From: Ophiodon elongatus
Taxonomy: Eukaryota > Chordata > Actinopteri > Perciformes > Hexagrammidae
NCBI GenBank assembly: GCA_016806645.1
Contig: JACSYO010000977.1
Span: forward strand, 126,501-190,500
Direction of reading: 5' to 3'
DNA length: 64,000 nt
Shown here: piece after piece, positions 10,539 through 35,239 of the stretch
Position numbering within the stretch: the first letter of the stretch is position 1
Layout of the letters: the number at the start of each line of letters is the position of its first letter
Notes under the pieces: generated by a model
What the model saw: only the letters and a program-made list of their open reading frames with translations
Told to the model about the DNA's origin: nothing
Database searches by the model: none
Translations under genes and position numbers: made by a program

Positions 10539-11231
10539 ACTCACACACACTCACTCACACACACACTCACTCACTCACACACACACTCACTCGCTCACAC
10601 ACGTCCACTAACCATTCAGAAACGTCCCGCTGCCTTCTCACAGTTCCTTGTTCCGGGTCCAGCTCAGGTTGAAATGCTGCGTTCAGGTTTGCAGCCACGT
10701 CTGTCCATAGTTTTTTTGGGGGGGGGGGTACACACCGTAACCACGGCGACAAGGAGCGATGGGCGGAGCGCTACAGCCAGTTCCGTATAGGGGCGTGGTT
10801 AAGCGGAAGCTCATTTGCATTTAAAGCTACAGACACAGACGCATGCTCTGTTCGTTTTTCTGAGCCAAACACTTGAATGCCATAGGTGGGAGACTTAAGA
10901 GACCTACATTAACTCGTTACAAGGGAGTATAATGAGGGGTCTTGAAACAGTATACCAGCCAACTCCTATACCATGAATACAAACTTGAATAAAGTTCAGC
11001 CGGGTGCACCTCATGCTCCCAGCTGTGCACGTTGGGTCAGGTTATACACTGATCGCTTCACCTATACCTCGCCGTGTCTCCCCGCCCGTGCCCTCGCTCA
11101 CCTGGCTTCCCGACGGACGTGGCGAACTTGGTCCACAGCTTGCTCTTCAAATCCTTGTCGTAGTAAGAATCGACCGACGAGTTAAAAAGGCAGTCGTGTC
11201 TGCGCCAGAAATCGATCAGCATGTTGTCCAT
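3912..11231 (-). CDS. MADF-domain (Adf-1/Myb-SANT-like) protein, three coding exons
   Basis: Exons 11231-11102, 4885-4728 and 4634-3912 (minus) join in phase (phase 1, then phase 0) to 336 codons plus stop. Residues ~1-90 form a MADF fold. Exon 1 gives the N-terminal half (MLIDFWRRHDCLF, then YYDKDLKSKLWTKFA, with the two helices and the conserved Trp). Exon 2 gives VSDVERRSRSLRTQYGRV, the MADF third helix. Next comes an acidic linker (DDRDEDEEELETE), a proline-rich segment, and an unrecognised helical block near residues 210-255 (ILNQFTEVMLADMRQIKDP, then LRRDITDLVFRAVEEDVQRR). The C-terminus is basic and low in complexity. MADF proteins are usually sequence-specific DNA-binding regulators. 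I see no BESS motif, and a DNA-binding role is inferred from the domain only. An in-frame ATG at 11279 would add 16 residues. I prefer 11231 because its context is better (A at -3, G at +4) and it starts the domain. Confidence 0.75.
4728..4885 (-). CDS. MADF gene coding exon 2
   Basis: 158 nt. Acceptor CACCCTTCAG, donor CCTG|GTAAGT. Encodes the C-terminal MADF helix (RRSRSLRTQYGRVLWHPEK) and a basic stretch ending RRRGDSYL. Confidence 0.8.
4985..5135 (+). repeat. Fragment of a dispersed fish repeat (part A)
   Basis: The stretch around CACCTTGTAGCCCCGCCCTA and TTTATGGTCTATTTGACTCT, ending ACTAAATGAACATCATG, matches a repeat I remember from many percomorph genomes. The complementary downstream part of the same family is at 29660-29830. 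Family name unknown to me; probably a non-autonomous DNA transposon. Confidence 0.5.
5215..5420 (+). repeat. Second dispersed fish repeat fragment
   Basis: Begins TTAAAGGACCCCTACTATGC and continues GTGTCCCCAGTGTGTCCACA, again a sequence recalled from many teleost loci. The short open frame through it is not a gene. Confidence 0.45.
5550..7165 (+). mobile_element. Decayed jockey/I-type non-LTR retrotransposon (LINE)
   Basis: In order on the plus strand: an AP-endonuclease motif GDFNAH (5573-5590), reverse-transcriptase block EDYRPIALTS (6244-6273), QSGFLTGRGTKDS near 6357, KLNDLSINGKMYNWVLDVLF, GTPQGCVCSP (6611-6640), and an active-site box reading SADD instead of YADD (6707-6718). After that comes ALMRAALDYGCVANM near 6961-7005, a conserved post-RT segment. 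Multiple stops and frameshifts break the frame, so it is dead. It lies antisense in intron 1 of the MADF gene. Clade assignment is from memory of fish proteins annotated as jockey-like. Confidence 0.75.
7221..7243. repeat. (GT)n microsatellite
   Basis: About 11 GT units immediately before the first segment of the transposase-like relic and after the LINE. Confidence 0.9.
7250..9335 (+). pseudogene. Transposase-like relic, Kolobok-like family (tentative), broken
   Basis: Four co-linear plus-strand segments resemble one repetitive fish protein family. They are 7250-~7420 (VEKEGLRRSL, VTERRPRIQNFLR), ~8188-8340 (GVSKKLDKISKTKD, TGPERVE, stop, WTSIINPVQDIHTHQ), 8519-8675 (KLEKVPTNKGVLKGV, SSLESFHSVTLQFSPKSV, LEMLCR) and 9136-9335 (GYVDDLMARVFDNVFVDPAP, IPEDLSAQYERPDKEEV). 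Remembered relatives read VTDRHPQIQKFLR, DVWHFEKGLSKKL and ESFHSVILRFAPK. Here the likely catalytic Asp of VTD is Glu, the DVWH segment is missing, and a TAA at 8292 interrupts the frame. Intron-like boundaries (TACAG before 7251, AGG|TAAATG at 8676, GCACAG before 9136) suggest an originally spliced gene. The family link is moderately sure; the Kolobok name is less so. Confidence 0.55.
7560..8060. other. No feature recognised
   Basis: Spacer between segments of the transposase-like relic inside MADF intron 1. No open frame or recognised repeat. Confidence 0.4.
9761..9977. repeat. 31-bp minisatellite, about 7 copies
   Basis: Unit CCTTCAGGCACACAGGGGCC followed by (A/G)(A/G)CCCAGAACA, with copies starting at 9761, 9792, 9823, 9854, 9885, 9916 and 9947. 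Near-perfect direct repeats differing mainly at AGCCC versus AACCC. A 31-bp period keeps all three frames open, which explains the spurious open frame through it. Confidence 0.95.
10081..10150 (-). CDS. Candidate coding exon of unknown transcript
   Basis: Minus strand: acceptor GATTTGTCCAG, 70 nt open in one frame (VLIWKLGKDAHGTRTP), donor CACAG|GTAACA. The open frame ends in phase 1, the phase accepted by MADF exon 2, so it could be an alternative upstream exon of that gene. It could also belong to an independent gene whose other exons I cannot see. Not recognised by homology. Confidence 0.35.
10495..10602. repeat. (TC)n and (CACT)n microsatellite
   Basis: About 18 TC units (10495-10531) passing into CACT/CACA repeats up to about 10602. 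Confidence 0.9.
10613..10720 (-). other. Candidate 5' (mostly untranslated) exon with ATG at its last codon
   Basis: Minus strand: GC-moderate sequence ending TTTCTGAATG|GTTAGT, an acceptable donor. If spliced to the exon at 10150 the ATG becomes the initiator of MVLIWKLGKD. The 5' boundary is a guess. A poly-G run (10728-10737 on plus) lies just upstream. Confidence 0.25.
11102..11231 (-). CDS. MADF gene coding exon 1
   Basis: Starts MDNMLIDFWRRHD and ends SVGKP plus one base at a consensus donor (CCAG|GTGAGC). The single left-over G joins TG of exon 2 to make Val, preserving the MADF reading frame. Confidence 0.75.
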
Positions 11232-11299
11232 TGTAGGACCCCAGTGTGGCCCCCGTATCTGACCTCGAAAATGTGTCATAGTCCGTGGACTAAACTCCC

Positions 11300-12230
11300 G
11301 GCGTCTGTCATAATAAATATATAAATATATATATTTACGCCGGTTTGTTCATGTCAAGCATTCTGTTTAGCTTCTTCTTAGTTTGGCGTCACCCCGGATG
11401 TGTAAAACTACACGACGATTACTGCCACCAACTGATCTGGAGGAAGGACTGTCGACGTTAGGAGTCTGTGTCCGACGTGTATTAACGTTACTTCATATTA
11501 ACACATGTATAATCAATATTTAGTAGTTGTTGACACCATTATATGTCGACACATTATTTATCATTAGTATACTGATTTTATTATATGGTGGCGTGCAGCC
11601 ATTTGATGTATCTAAAAATATATGTTGAGAGAGAGAGAGAGCGAGAGAAGGCTTAAATATAAAATTATTAATAATAATAGTAATAATAATAATAATATCA
11701 GTTTTAATGTCCATTTAAAGTTCATTTTGGAGCGGGAATTAATGTATAATATGTATCCATGAACTATCATAAATTAATATTATTTCATTTTCTCTTCGAT
11801 CTTTATTGAAGTTTGAAAACAACACGTACACATATATTTCTCCGTGTTAGAAAAGGAAGAGGACTTCTTAACAATAAATAAACCAAAATAACATTGGTTT
11901 ATTTTTCAGTAAACACTGAACATGAAATCAAATGGCCCCCAGAGGCGTGTAACGATACACCGGGTCGTAATATCACACGTCCGTCCGTGGACGTGACGCC
12001 GTCCTCCCTCGGTGATTGACAGCTGCACAGCCCTGCCCGCGTCGCTCGAGCTACCCGGCCTCCGCCATCTTGCCTCGCTCCCTGCCTGCCAGAAGCGGAG
12101 TGCGGAAGTGGAAACGGCACTGTGCGGGCTCAGGGTTCCGCCTGTGGACGGCTCGCTATATCCTCCAGCCGACACAGCCTGCTACCCATCATATTTTCAC
12201 CGCTTCTAGACAACAGAGACCCGGGGAGAG
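11300..12230. promoter_or_regulatory. Shared intergenic promoter region of the MADF gene (minus) and actr3 (plus)
   Basis: The two start codons (11231 minus, 12231 plus) are head to head. The middle (11500-11900) is AT-rich with GA and TAA microsatellites. From about 11940 the sequence becomes GC- and CpG-rich and runs into actr3 exon 1 and its first intron, the pattern of a TATA-less CpG-island promoter. No core element can be assigned with confidence. Confidence 0.5.
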
Positions 12231-26733
<14,503 letters not shown>

Positions 26734-27056
26734 CCTGGACCTCCATCAGTCTCACAGCTGGGGGGGGGGAGGGGGTCAGTCAGGAGGTGGGGTACGGTGG
26801 TGCGTCTGTGCTTTTTCATTACTTGTTCAGCTATGGATGTGTGGGACGAGAAGGCGATCCAGAATATAGAAAGGAAAAAGAAAAGAGACCAGACCGAACG
26901 CAGACGGGCTTGGAAATTTATTGTGAATGTTCCTTTTTTCCTTTTTTTTTTTTTTTTTTTATTATTATAATTTTTTGACAAAATGGGGGAAAATGGTTTG
27001 TAAGCCAAAACAGTTTTAAGAACATATCTGGGTCTGTTGAGCAACATGCAGTGAGC

Positions 27057-27108
<52 letters not shown>
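27057..27108. repeat. (GAT)n microsatellite in the actr3 3' UTR
   Basis: About 17 perfect GAT units. Confidence 0.96.
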
Positions 27109-27109
<1 letters not shown>

Positions 27110-27763
27110 AAAAAGATGGTGTTGGTGGAGGCCTAGCATGATGAGAAAAACATGAATAGTTCATTCCTGACACCAGAACGTATTATTTATGTTTATAAAA
27201 CGCGAGTCCAGACGGGATCGGATGACTCTTGAGATCATTGAGGAGTTTAGAACATATTATTGTCTCCTTTATTTTCCATATATTATTCTCCTGCTTCAAA
27301 CGCACACACGTCTGTGTATCACGGTAAGAGCTTGTTTATATTTCATACAAAAAGTTTTTTATATGTAAAACTTGGGAAATCAGGGGTAATAAAAAAGAAA
27401 AAAAAAAAGAATAGCTACCAGTATCAGCAAGAGACTGTTTTAACCCACGATGCAGCTTTGATACGCAGTATTTTCTTTAGTCTGAGTAGGTGTTCTCCTA
27501 TTGTTGCCCACGTGTGTCATCGCCGTCTCCCCTTTAATTCTTCATACAGTACATTTAATTCACCAGAATGTCAGGATGCCACCTCTGTGATGCAGGGAAA
27601 GAAACGAGAGAGGACTTACTGAGGTTATAAAGATGGAACTGAATGAGAACGACTGTCAGACCAGTATTGTTAGACTAGAAGTTTTTTTGTTTTGTTTTTA
27701 AATAATTAAATACCAAATTATTAAAAGAATGGGATTTGTGTATTTAATGCCTTGCAACATTCC

Positions 27764-27769
27764 AATAAA
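27764..27769 (+). terminator. actr3: actr3 polyadenylation signal
   Basis: CCAATAAAGG, the canonical AATAAA, followed within 25 bases by a GT/T-rich stretch (TTTGTTTC). Confidence 0.65.
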
Positions 27770-27790
27770 GGCACCAATTTGTTTCTAAGT

Positions 27791-29640
27791 ACTGGAGTCT
27801 TGATCCTGACTTCTTTCCTCTCATGCTTTTTATTGGGGCTGCATTCACTGATGTCACTGTTTAATCATTCCGTTGGGGATATATACAATATAAGGGACTG
27901 TCTGAACAGTTAACAACGTGGAAGATCACACGGAATTTAATCAAATTCAGAAAAAAAAGGAGGTTATGAGTTTGGTCCAGTTTGTTTTGTTTGTCAGCAG
28001 GTTGACGGAAAAACTACGGGCCACATTTCCATGAAACGTAGTGGAGGGCCGCAGCCCGGGACCAGGAGAAACCATGACACACTTTATTTTTCACCAGTGG
28101 AAATGGCTTTGGCGGAGCTCTGCCCTCTCCGAGTGCCTTTCCAGATTCAACAATTAAATTCCGTTTGGTGTGCAGACTATATTAACTTGCAGTTCCTATT
28201 GTGACTGCTTGGTGTCACTATCACCACACGGGCCTATCGGTCACAGGAAGCACCAGGGTGAATACTACTCCTCTCATCCCATCACGAGCATTTAATCTCT
28301 GGGAGTTCCAGGCCTTTCTCTCTGAAACTGGTGCAGTCACAGGGATGTAATCTCCCACTCGGCTGTAACCTGGTTTAGTCCCGGGACAGTTCAGGGACAC
28401 TTCTTTTCTCTGAGATCTGGTTCAGCTGAGCCACCCTGAGAGGTTGACAGACCTTTTTTGTTTGTTTATCTGAACCATTAAAAGATGGACAAATCTGTGA
28501 AGGCAATTCAGCCCACTTTCCAATCAACTCTGGTGGAAATGAACATAAACACCAACTCTATTGTAAATCGTACGTAACTTCCCATCCAAACAACAGTGAT
28601 CACAGAATTGCCAGAATGGAAAAGGACATTAACCTGTCCTCAGACCCGTTTCTCTGTAGATGTGTGAAAGAGTCCCATTTAAAGATATGTACCATAAGAA
28701 ATACAAGCAGCCTCCAAAATCCACAATTAGTACCTGAATTTAAATTCCGTGGAATTGGTTGTATCTCGAAATTTCCAAACCTACCGAGAGGATGAAGCGT
28801 GGCGTCCCCAGTGTTACAGCCATGTAGCTCATCAAGGAGTTACAGTTTTGTCAATTAAAAATGACTGGAACATTGTGTTTGTGCCACGGTGTTACTTTTA
28901 CTTTTATTTTTTTATTCTGCCCTGAACTGTTGGCAGTTTACAGAGGTCCCGTTAGTGTCGTGGTGCAACGTTAGGACTAGTATGATCAAAGACAGCAGTT
29001 AGGATGGGCTGAGACCCGGAGACACCATAAGAGCTCAAAAAGATGAAAAGCTTACACGCTCATTAGCTCAGGAACCAACACGCACAACATAATGATATCC
29101 ACCAACAAAACTAAGACAAACACAGACTTTCTTGACCTGTAAAAAGTTCTTTGAAGAGACCGGAATAAAAGACGGAAGGGGCAGGCACTCCCCCCTCCCC
29201 CCGCCGCCCCCCTACAATTAGCTACTAACTATTAACAGGCATTGTAGCTAAATTAGCATGGAATTTAGAATGGAAGCTCATTCCCGTTTCTCTATGGCTC
29301 ATGAGTATTCTGCGCTGTCCTTACGTTACTCCTGAACACATAAGTTACTAAAAATACTATCTTGTCAACGCTAACTCTGCTAATTTAGTTTGGCTAGCTC
29401 CCCGTTTAGCCGGTGTTACTTACTTTTATTCTTTGTCACAACTAGATTAAGCAACTGCCAGATCCTCAAAACTGATATTTTTCATTTCCAAGAAATGGCT
29501 AGGACGAAAACTATTTGTGAAACTAACCGTAGCCCAGACTAGTCATGGACAGCTGGCTCTAACTTGAGTCTCTTGGCTAACGTTAGCTGCTGTTTCTCAG
29601 TAGCATAAAGGGCAGTAAGGGTGAAAGCGTGAGTTAGAGC
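27791..29640. other. Intergenic, no gene recognised
   Basis: Mixed-composition sequence without convincing exons. 29190-29215 is a C-rich run. Confidence 0.4.
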
Positions 29641-29659
29641 CTTGAGCTGTAAATAAGAA

Positions 29660-29830
29660 GGGAACGGAAGTGAACATCACGCTGCAGCTAAAGATTGAGA
29701 CCATAAACTCATGTTTACAATGTTTACTGAGGTAACAAATCTTTTTGTAACCAGAGGAGAAACGATGCACGTTTTAAGACACTTCCGTATTGGCTTCACT
29801 CGTCCAGATGCAGAACCGTAGAGTCCCAGT
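29660..29830 (+). repeat. Fragment of a dispersed fish repeat (part B)
   Basis: The stretch GATTGAGACCATAAACTCAT, TGTTTACTGAGGTAACAAAT, GTAACCAGAGGAG and CTTCCGTATTGGCTTCACTC is the downstream half of the family whose upstream half is at 4985-5135. From memory of many percomorph loci; same orientation. Confidence 0.5.
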
Positions 29831-30643
29831 CCGAGCTCTGCAGTTATCGGTGGTGCGGTTCAGCTGTGGTTTTAGCTACACTTCATAATTCAACTGCACA
29901 TGCTGTCATCATGTGTACAATAATGTTTTTACTCGGCAAAAGAAATGTCAAGAGTGTCTAAGTCGACGAAGTAGTTGTTTCCTGGCTCTGTGGGATCCGT
30001 AAGAGAACACATACAGAGGAGGAAAGAAAACCTTCAATGGGAAACTCCAAATAAGTCCTTGCCACGTATCATTGCCAACTCAGTGCATTGAGAAAACTCA
30101 ATGCCAAACTTGTTGTTTACCAGACTCCATGTCCTTCTGGTACATGTAGAATTTCAAATGTGAAGTCGTGCCGGTGAGATAGTGTGTGGCAGACAGGCCA
30201 GCAGAAGAGAAAAACATACACAACGAGGAGAAAAGAGGGGAAATATATTGCAAAGTGTTGCAATACTCAAGAGCAACCGCTGTCAGATGGATACACAGGA
30301 TCGACACTTTAGATACACTTCAGCCGATGGGCCTCAACCGGGATCTTGATCTGGGTGTTATGCTGTAATCCAAGATATTTAATGTAGAATGTGGGATATC
30401 TGGTGTATGAAGGCCCCATAACCCCTTGTTCTATTCTTGTTCTACTTGCCTTGAGATGTTTTTTTTTTTTTTCTTATAGATCTGGGGATCTTTGATTAAC
30501 GATGGCTCAAGCCTGATCCCTCTCAAAGCCCCATTTATTATATGATATTATGACAGGGTGCTCCGTGATTGTATGTTTTTTGTCTATATACACAGGCTCC
30601 ACCCCCTTTTTGTGTTGTGATAGTGTGGCCTCCATTTGTAAGC

Positions 30644-31101
30644 CACTGGCCCAATCTCAATCTCCACCCTCACGGACTCACAAACTATGAGGCGTGCTCC
30701 CGCTAAGTCTGTGAGGGTTTAGTTCTGTCCCAGAGGGCTCTCTGGCAGACATGTTGAACCCTTTATGAACCCTTTACCTAAGTCTGCTTTTCTGCAGATT
30801 TATTCATCAAACATTTCATTTTGTCATTGAAGCTGTTTTGACAAAAACAAGTAAATAGATTATTTGAAATGACCTCTCATCTTGTGAGGAAAGAGCCTGG
30901 AAGACATTCAAATCAGGGAGTAAAAATATTGTTGACGTTGTTGCGGTAATGTGATATGTTGCAGCAAAGTGCTGTGCCATTAGTATTTACACCATCTCAA
31001 GCCCTCGCAGTCTCTCTCACTCCACCATTTAACAGGTGACGTCAGTGAGTCATTGAGGGTTCAGGGTTTAAGGCCTTAGGGGGGACATTGGGACTGGGCT
31101 T
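30644..31101. mobile_element. Possible MITE with imperfect terminal inverted repeats
   Basis: Left end CACTGGCCCAATCTCAATCT and CCACCCTCA; right end, read inverted, AGCCCAGTCCCAATGTCCCC. The outer ~25 bases pair imperfectly. There is no coding capacity. Elements with ends of the type GGCCCAATCCCAAT are common non-autonomous DNA transposons in fish (recollection). Confidence 0.35.
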
Positions 31102-31225
31102 GAACTAGTTAAGATCAAGCCAGTTGGAGCGGTGGTTGTCCTGCAGATTGATACACAGTAAAGTACAATGTGATATAATAGTAAAATAGTAAAACAACAC
31201 TACAGAGATCTAGAAAATAATGATA

Positions 31226-31228
<3 letters not shown>

Positions 31229-31300
<72 letters not shown>

Positions 31301-31369
31301 GATATATCTATAGATATCTATATATATATAGATATCTATAGATATCTATATATATCTATATATATATGC
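31229..31369. repeat. (CT)n followed by palindromic (TA)n/(GATATC)n
   Basis: A CT array of ~46 bases passes into ~95 bases of TA, TAGATATC and TCTATAGA blocks that are self-complementary. Confidence 0.93.
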
Positions 31370-34300
31370 TACTGAATGGGAGGAACTTGGCCAGGTTCCA
31401 AAATCGTGTGAAAGTCTTCTCAGATTAATGGAGCCTGTTATGGCGGCAGATTAATACCCATGGATTGGGAATAAAATATTCATTAATCCCATATGGAAGT
31501 AATGTTGAACCGGTGCAAAGAGGAAGCACGGACACCAACACACGTTCTCTGCTCAGGAAGACATTACTCCACTGTATCCTTCCATAGATGATAGTTGTTC
31601 GCTGCTATGTTAACGGTCAAAATGTTAAACGCAGCTAATTAAAGTCTTGTTTTCAACATTTTGATCTCTGAGGTGAATGACCAATGAACTTGTAGGCGAC
31701 AGCCTCATCTAAATGGAGGGGTCAAACAGTATGGCACCACACCAAATATAAATCTCCATCTGAGAATGGAGGAATCAAGCGTTTGACACCTTCCTTTAAC
31801 TCAACAGAAGTTTGTACATTTTAATGAAAGGTTCCAGGTTTCCTTTTGAATCGTCTCTTTTAAAGGGTGATTGTCCCATGTTCAGGAGGGTTAAATAAGC
31901 TACACTCTAGTTTCTATATTATCACATTATACCATAACCTGGTTCTGATGTTTTCTCTACATTTTAATATCCCTTATATTTCCATTCTAAGACAACTCCA
32001 CGCATGAAGTTCTTCGTTTGTCCAACAGGTGTCGCTCTCTCTCTCTGCATCTCTCTTCCCTCTGAACCGCCATGACCGTGGTACCTTTGCATGGAGGTGC
32101 GACCTGGACCCACATCATGTGGGTCTTTAAGCCACATGGGAAGTAGCGAGACGCTCACACGGCTCACTGACTGTCAAGGCATCCATTGAGCGTCTTCATA
32201 CACTTTCATGTGGGTGAAAGGTCTCAGGAGGGGGAGGAATTAATGCCCCCAGACCAGGGCGGTGTGCAAAATGATGTGCAGGCACCGTCCAGAGAGGAGG
32301 TTAAATACTTATATGTCGAAGTGGTCCGATCAATTGGACAGGGCATTTCCTTTTGGAAGCTAAATTGCCATCGCTTTCACTCCACACAGCCAATGTCCAC
32401 ATTCATTAGGGGGCTAATGACACAGATAGTGCAGTGATTGCTGGTCATTGTGCTTCGTAGAAGAAAGTAATATATTTTTATCTTCAATGACAGGCCAGAA
32501 ATCAGATGTTGGCTCACTTGAGTGAGCGCCAATCACAGGATGAAGGCTGCCGCACTTTGTGGATGTTGGCTGCTGTAATATCGAGGCGTACATCAAGCTC
32601 CAGACAGCTGGTTGTTACTGCGTTTTATCTTTCTGCTGATGCGGTCTGCAGAAACACGGAAGATGGGTCATATATCTTGCAACTGATGTGTTTTATATTT
32701 GTTACCTTTTATACGATATATGTGTGGCAATGAATAACATTTTTTATTACATATTAAACAAAGGCAGCCAAGGTGTGAGTGTAACTGGAAAGGTCAAATT
32801 ATTTGGAAGAAAAGGAACAGCGATGAGGCTGCAGTATCTTGCATGTCAGCCAATTCCTAAATATGTGCAGCGAATCTAATGATGCGAACCACAAAGTCAA
32901 GTGGAGGCTGTTTTTTTTTGTTTTAGTACATTTTTAATATCAAATTCCAAAAAATCTGTACCAACATTTTTGGCCTCTGCTATGGCATATGATATGCTTA
33001 CTTGTTATCAATGCATGTATACATTTAATGACGAGCACCTGCAATATGAGTGGCATTATTTACATACTTACATGACATACTCAGTTGTATTGATTGTATA
33101 TTCAGTTGTTGACTTCCGGAACTAATTCATTGGTAGTGCACTAACTGAACACTGTCTCTGTTTCCCTACAATTAGTATTTAATTACATAGGCAATAGGAA
33201 ATCAGTGGAACATTACACAACTGTATTGTTCATTTAAAGATCAAGACAGAAAAAGTGGCAGCGGTGGAAACGTGATCTATTGTTGTTGTTTGTTATATAC
33301 TATATATATAATAATATACTGTCCTTTTTGGGGATGTGTCGCATTAATTTCTACGCTCAAGGAACACGGGATACGCAGCGGCATATACATAAGATATTGC
33401 TTTCCCGTTTACTTCACTGGAAGATTTTGCATTTTTTCATTAAAGTAATTTTATATAACTAATTATTATACTTATTAAACTGACAAAGTTCTACATCTTG
33501 CCTTAACTTTTACAAAAAATAATAATGCCTAATAATGGAGCAAAATGCCATTTCCTTGTGAAATAAAAAAGAGTTACAAAAACACACATCAGTCAATCAG
33601 AAAAAGAAACTATCATTTGCTGAATAACAATTTTCCCTATTAAGTGTAATCATGCAATGATAGTCTAATTTGAAAGTTAGAACCCTCCCTTCATCAAAAA
33701 TGCCATATGCCACATACACAGGGCTCTATTTCAGTACACATTCAATCTCGATGTGTCGGCTTTTAATGGATTTTAGTAGACCACGTTGAAAAGTTTAATT
33801 TTCCTGCCAGACCTCTCCCCTAAGCCCTCCTCTAAACTTCCTATCCCAAAATGTAGAAATGAGAGAGATTGAGGAGAAAGTCTTTTTGTCCAGCAGAGTA
33901 AACAGACAGAACAGTTCCATGGAGCTGTTGCTGGTGGTTCTTGCTGTTCTCAGTAGTCAGAACTCAAAATGAGATTTTTTTAGGTTTTTTTTACAAATAT
34001 CCTAGTAATGAACAGGCAGAATGTAGCAATGCCTTCATTGTGTTTATCATTGCTGTCTTTTGAATATTCCATGGTCACGTTGTGGAGCAAATGGAGCATT
34101 TGAACTAATGCTGTGTTATTCAGTTGGTTGCCACTGCCTTGTGTCGAGCTACCACCAGTAGCCGCTTAGCTTAGCACGGCACAAACACCGTAAACAAGGG
34201 GAAACCAAACTGTCACTTTTACGCTTTTTTTGTTCTTATACACAAACTACAGGGTGTTAAATATTGAGCTGGTAGAAAAGGGTGCTCTGATCTGGATCAC

Positions 34301-34430
34301 CGACAGCTGGAAGTGGTATCAGCCGATACCGATCTATTCTATTCTTAGCAACATTGTATATTAAGTATTTAAATGAAGAAATTGAAAGTAACATGAATTG
34401 ACAACTATTAGTTATTGGCTGCCAACATGT
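31370..34430. other. Intergenic, no gene recognised
   Basis: AT-rich. Open frames up to 83 codons show no family resemblance or splice context. Confidence 0.4.
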
Positions 34431-34439
34431 ACAAATGAT

Positions 34440-35235
34440 TCCACTTTCTTTCTTAGAGACACTCTCTCAGCAGCCCCTTTTGTACAGAGATCCCTGAGTA
34501 CCGCTGCAAAAGACCTATCATTACTAGAGGACTTAATTGTGGGGATTCTGGCAAAGACCGTTTGAGACACCCGTATAGCTTCTTCCGTACCGCCTTCTAA
34601 AAAGGCAGTACATTGGAACAGTCACACAGAGCATGGAAAAATGAGCACATTTCCTGCATTACGCCCATTTTAAACAGCTTCAGGGGTGTAAAATAATGCT
34701 CATGTACAATTTTATAATGGATCAACTTGCTTCTTGCATCCCATGTAGCCCAGCCTCCATACCCTGCCATACATCTTTCTTAATATATGCCAAGATTCTT
34801 CTACCATATCAGTCTTAATTCTTTCAGCTGAGATTCAAGATCACTTATTGTTTATATTTACTCTCTTTTTTTCCTAATGGAATAAGCCTACATTTTCCCC
34901 TTATATAAGCCTTGGAGGCCTCCCAACTCAGGAAGGACATGTCAAGTTCCTCTTCGATTAAACTGTTATTACCCGGGTCCTGAAACATATGATATGTTTA
35001 ACCTCCAGCTGTTTTTCTCTTCCCTGTCTGGCTGTATTGCTAAGCCTTGCTGCACAGCTGCACGATCAGTCGGTGCTATTTTCCTACTGAGCACTCTGAG
35101 ACACTTCACCAGATCCCTGCTTATCAAAAAAGAATCTATCCTTGAGGGAGATTTGTGAATATGAGAATAGAATGTATATTCTCTCTCTCTCTTGGGTTGA
35201 CACGCCTTCATATATACATCAATCCAACGTTCTTC
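34440..35235 (-). mobile_element. Fragment of an L1/Tx1-like LINE (end of endonuclease and linker)
   Basis: On the minus strand: REREYTFYSHIHKSPSRIDSFLISRDL (35184-35104) corresponds to the conserved L1 endonuclease end (EYTFYS, then YSRIDYFL). It is followed by WEASKAYIRGKM and YSIRKKR, the typical EN-to-RT linker of L1-like elements. Multiple stops. No RT core remains. Confidence 0.6.
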
Positions 35236-35239
35236 ATCA

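Larger units (their letters stand above)
26734..27790 (+). other. actr3: actr3 3' UTR
   Basis: From the stop to about 20 bases past the AATAAA at 27764-27769. Contains a poly-G run (26761-26768), a poly-T run (26943-26961) and a GAT array (27057-27108). The end is inferred from the poly-A signal. Confidence 0.65.
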
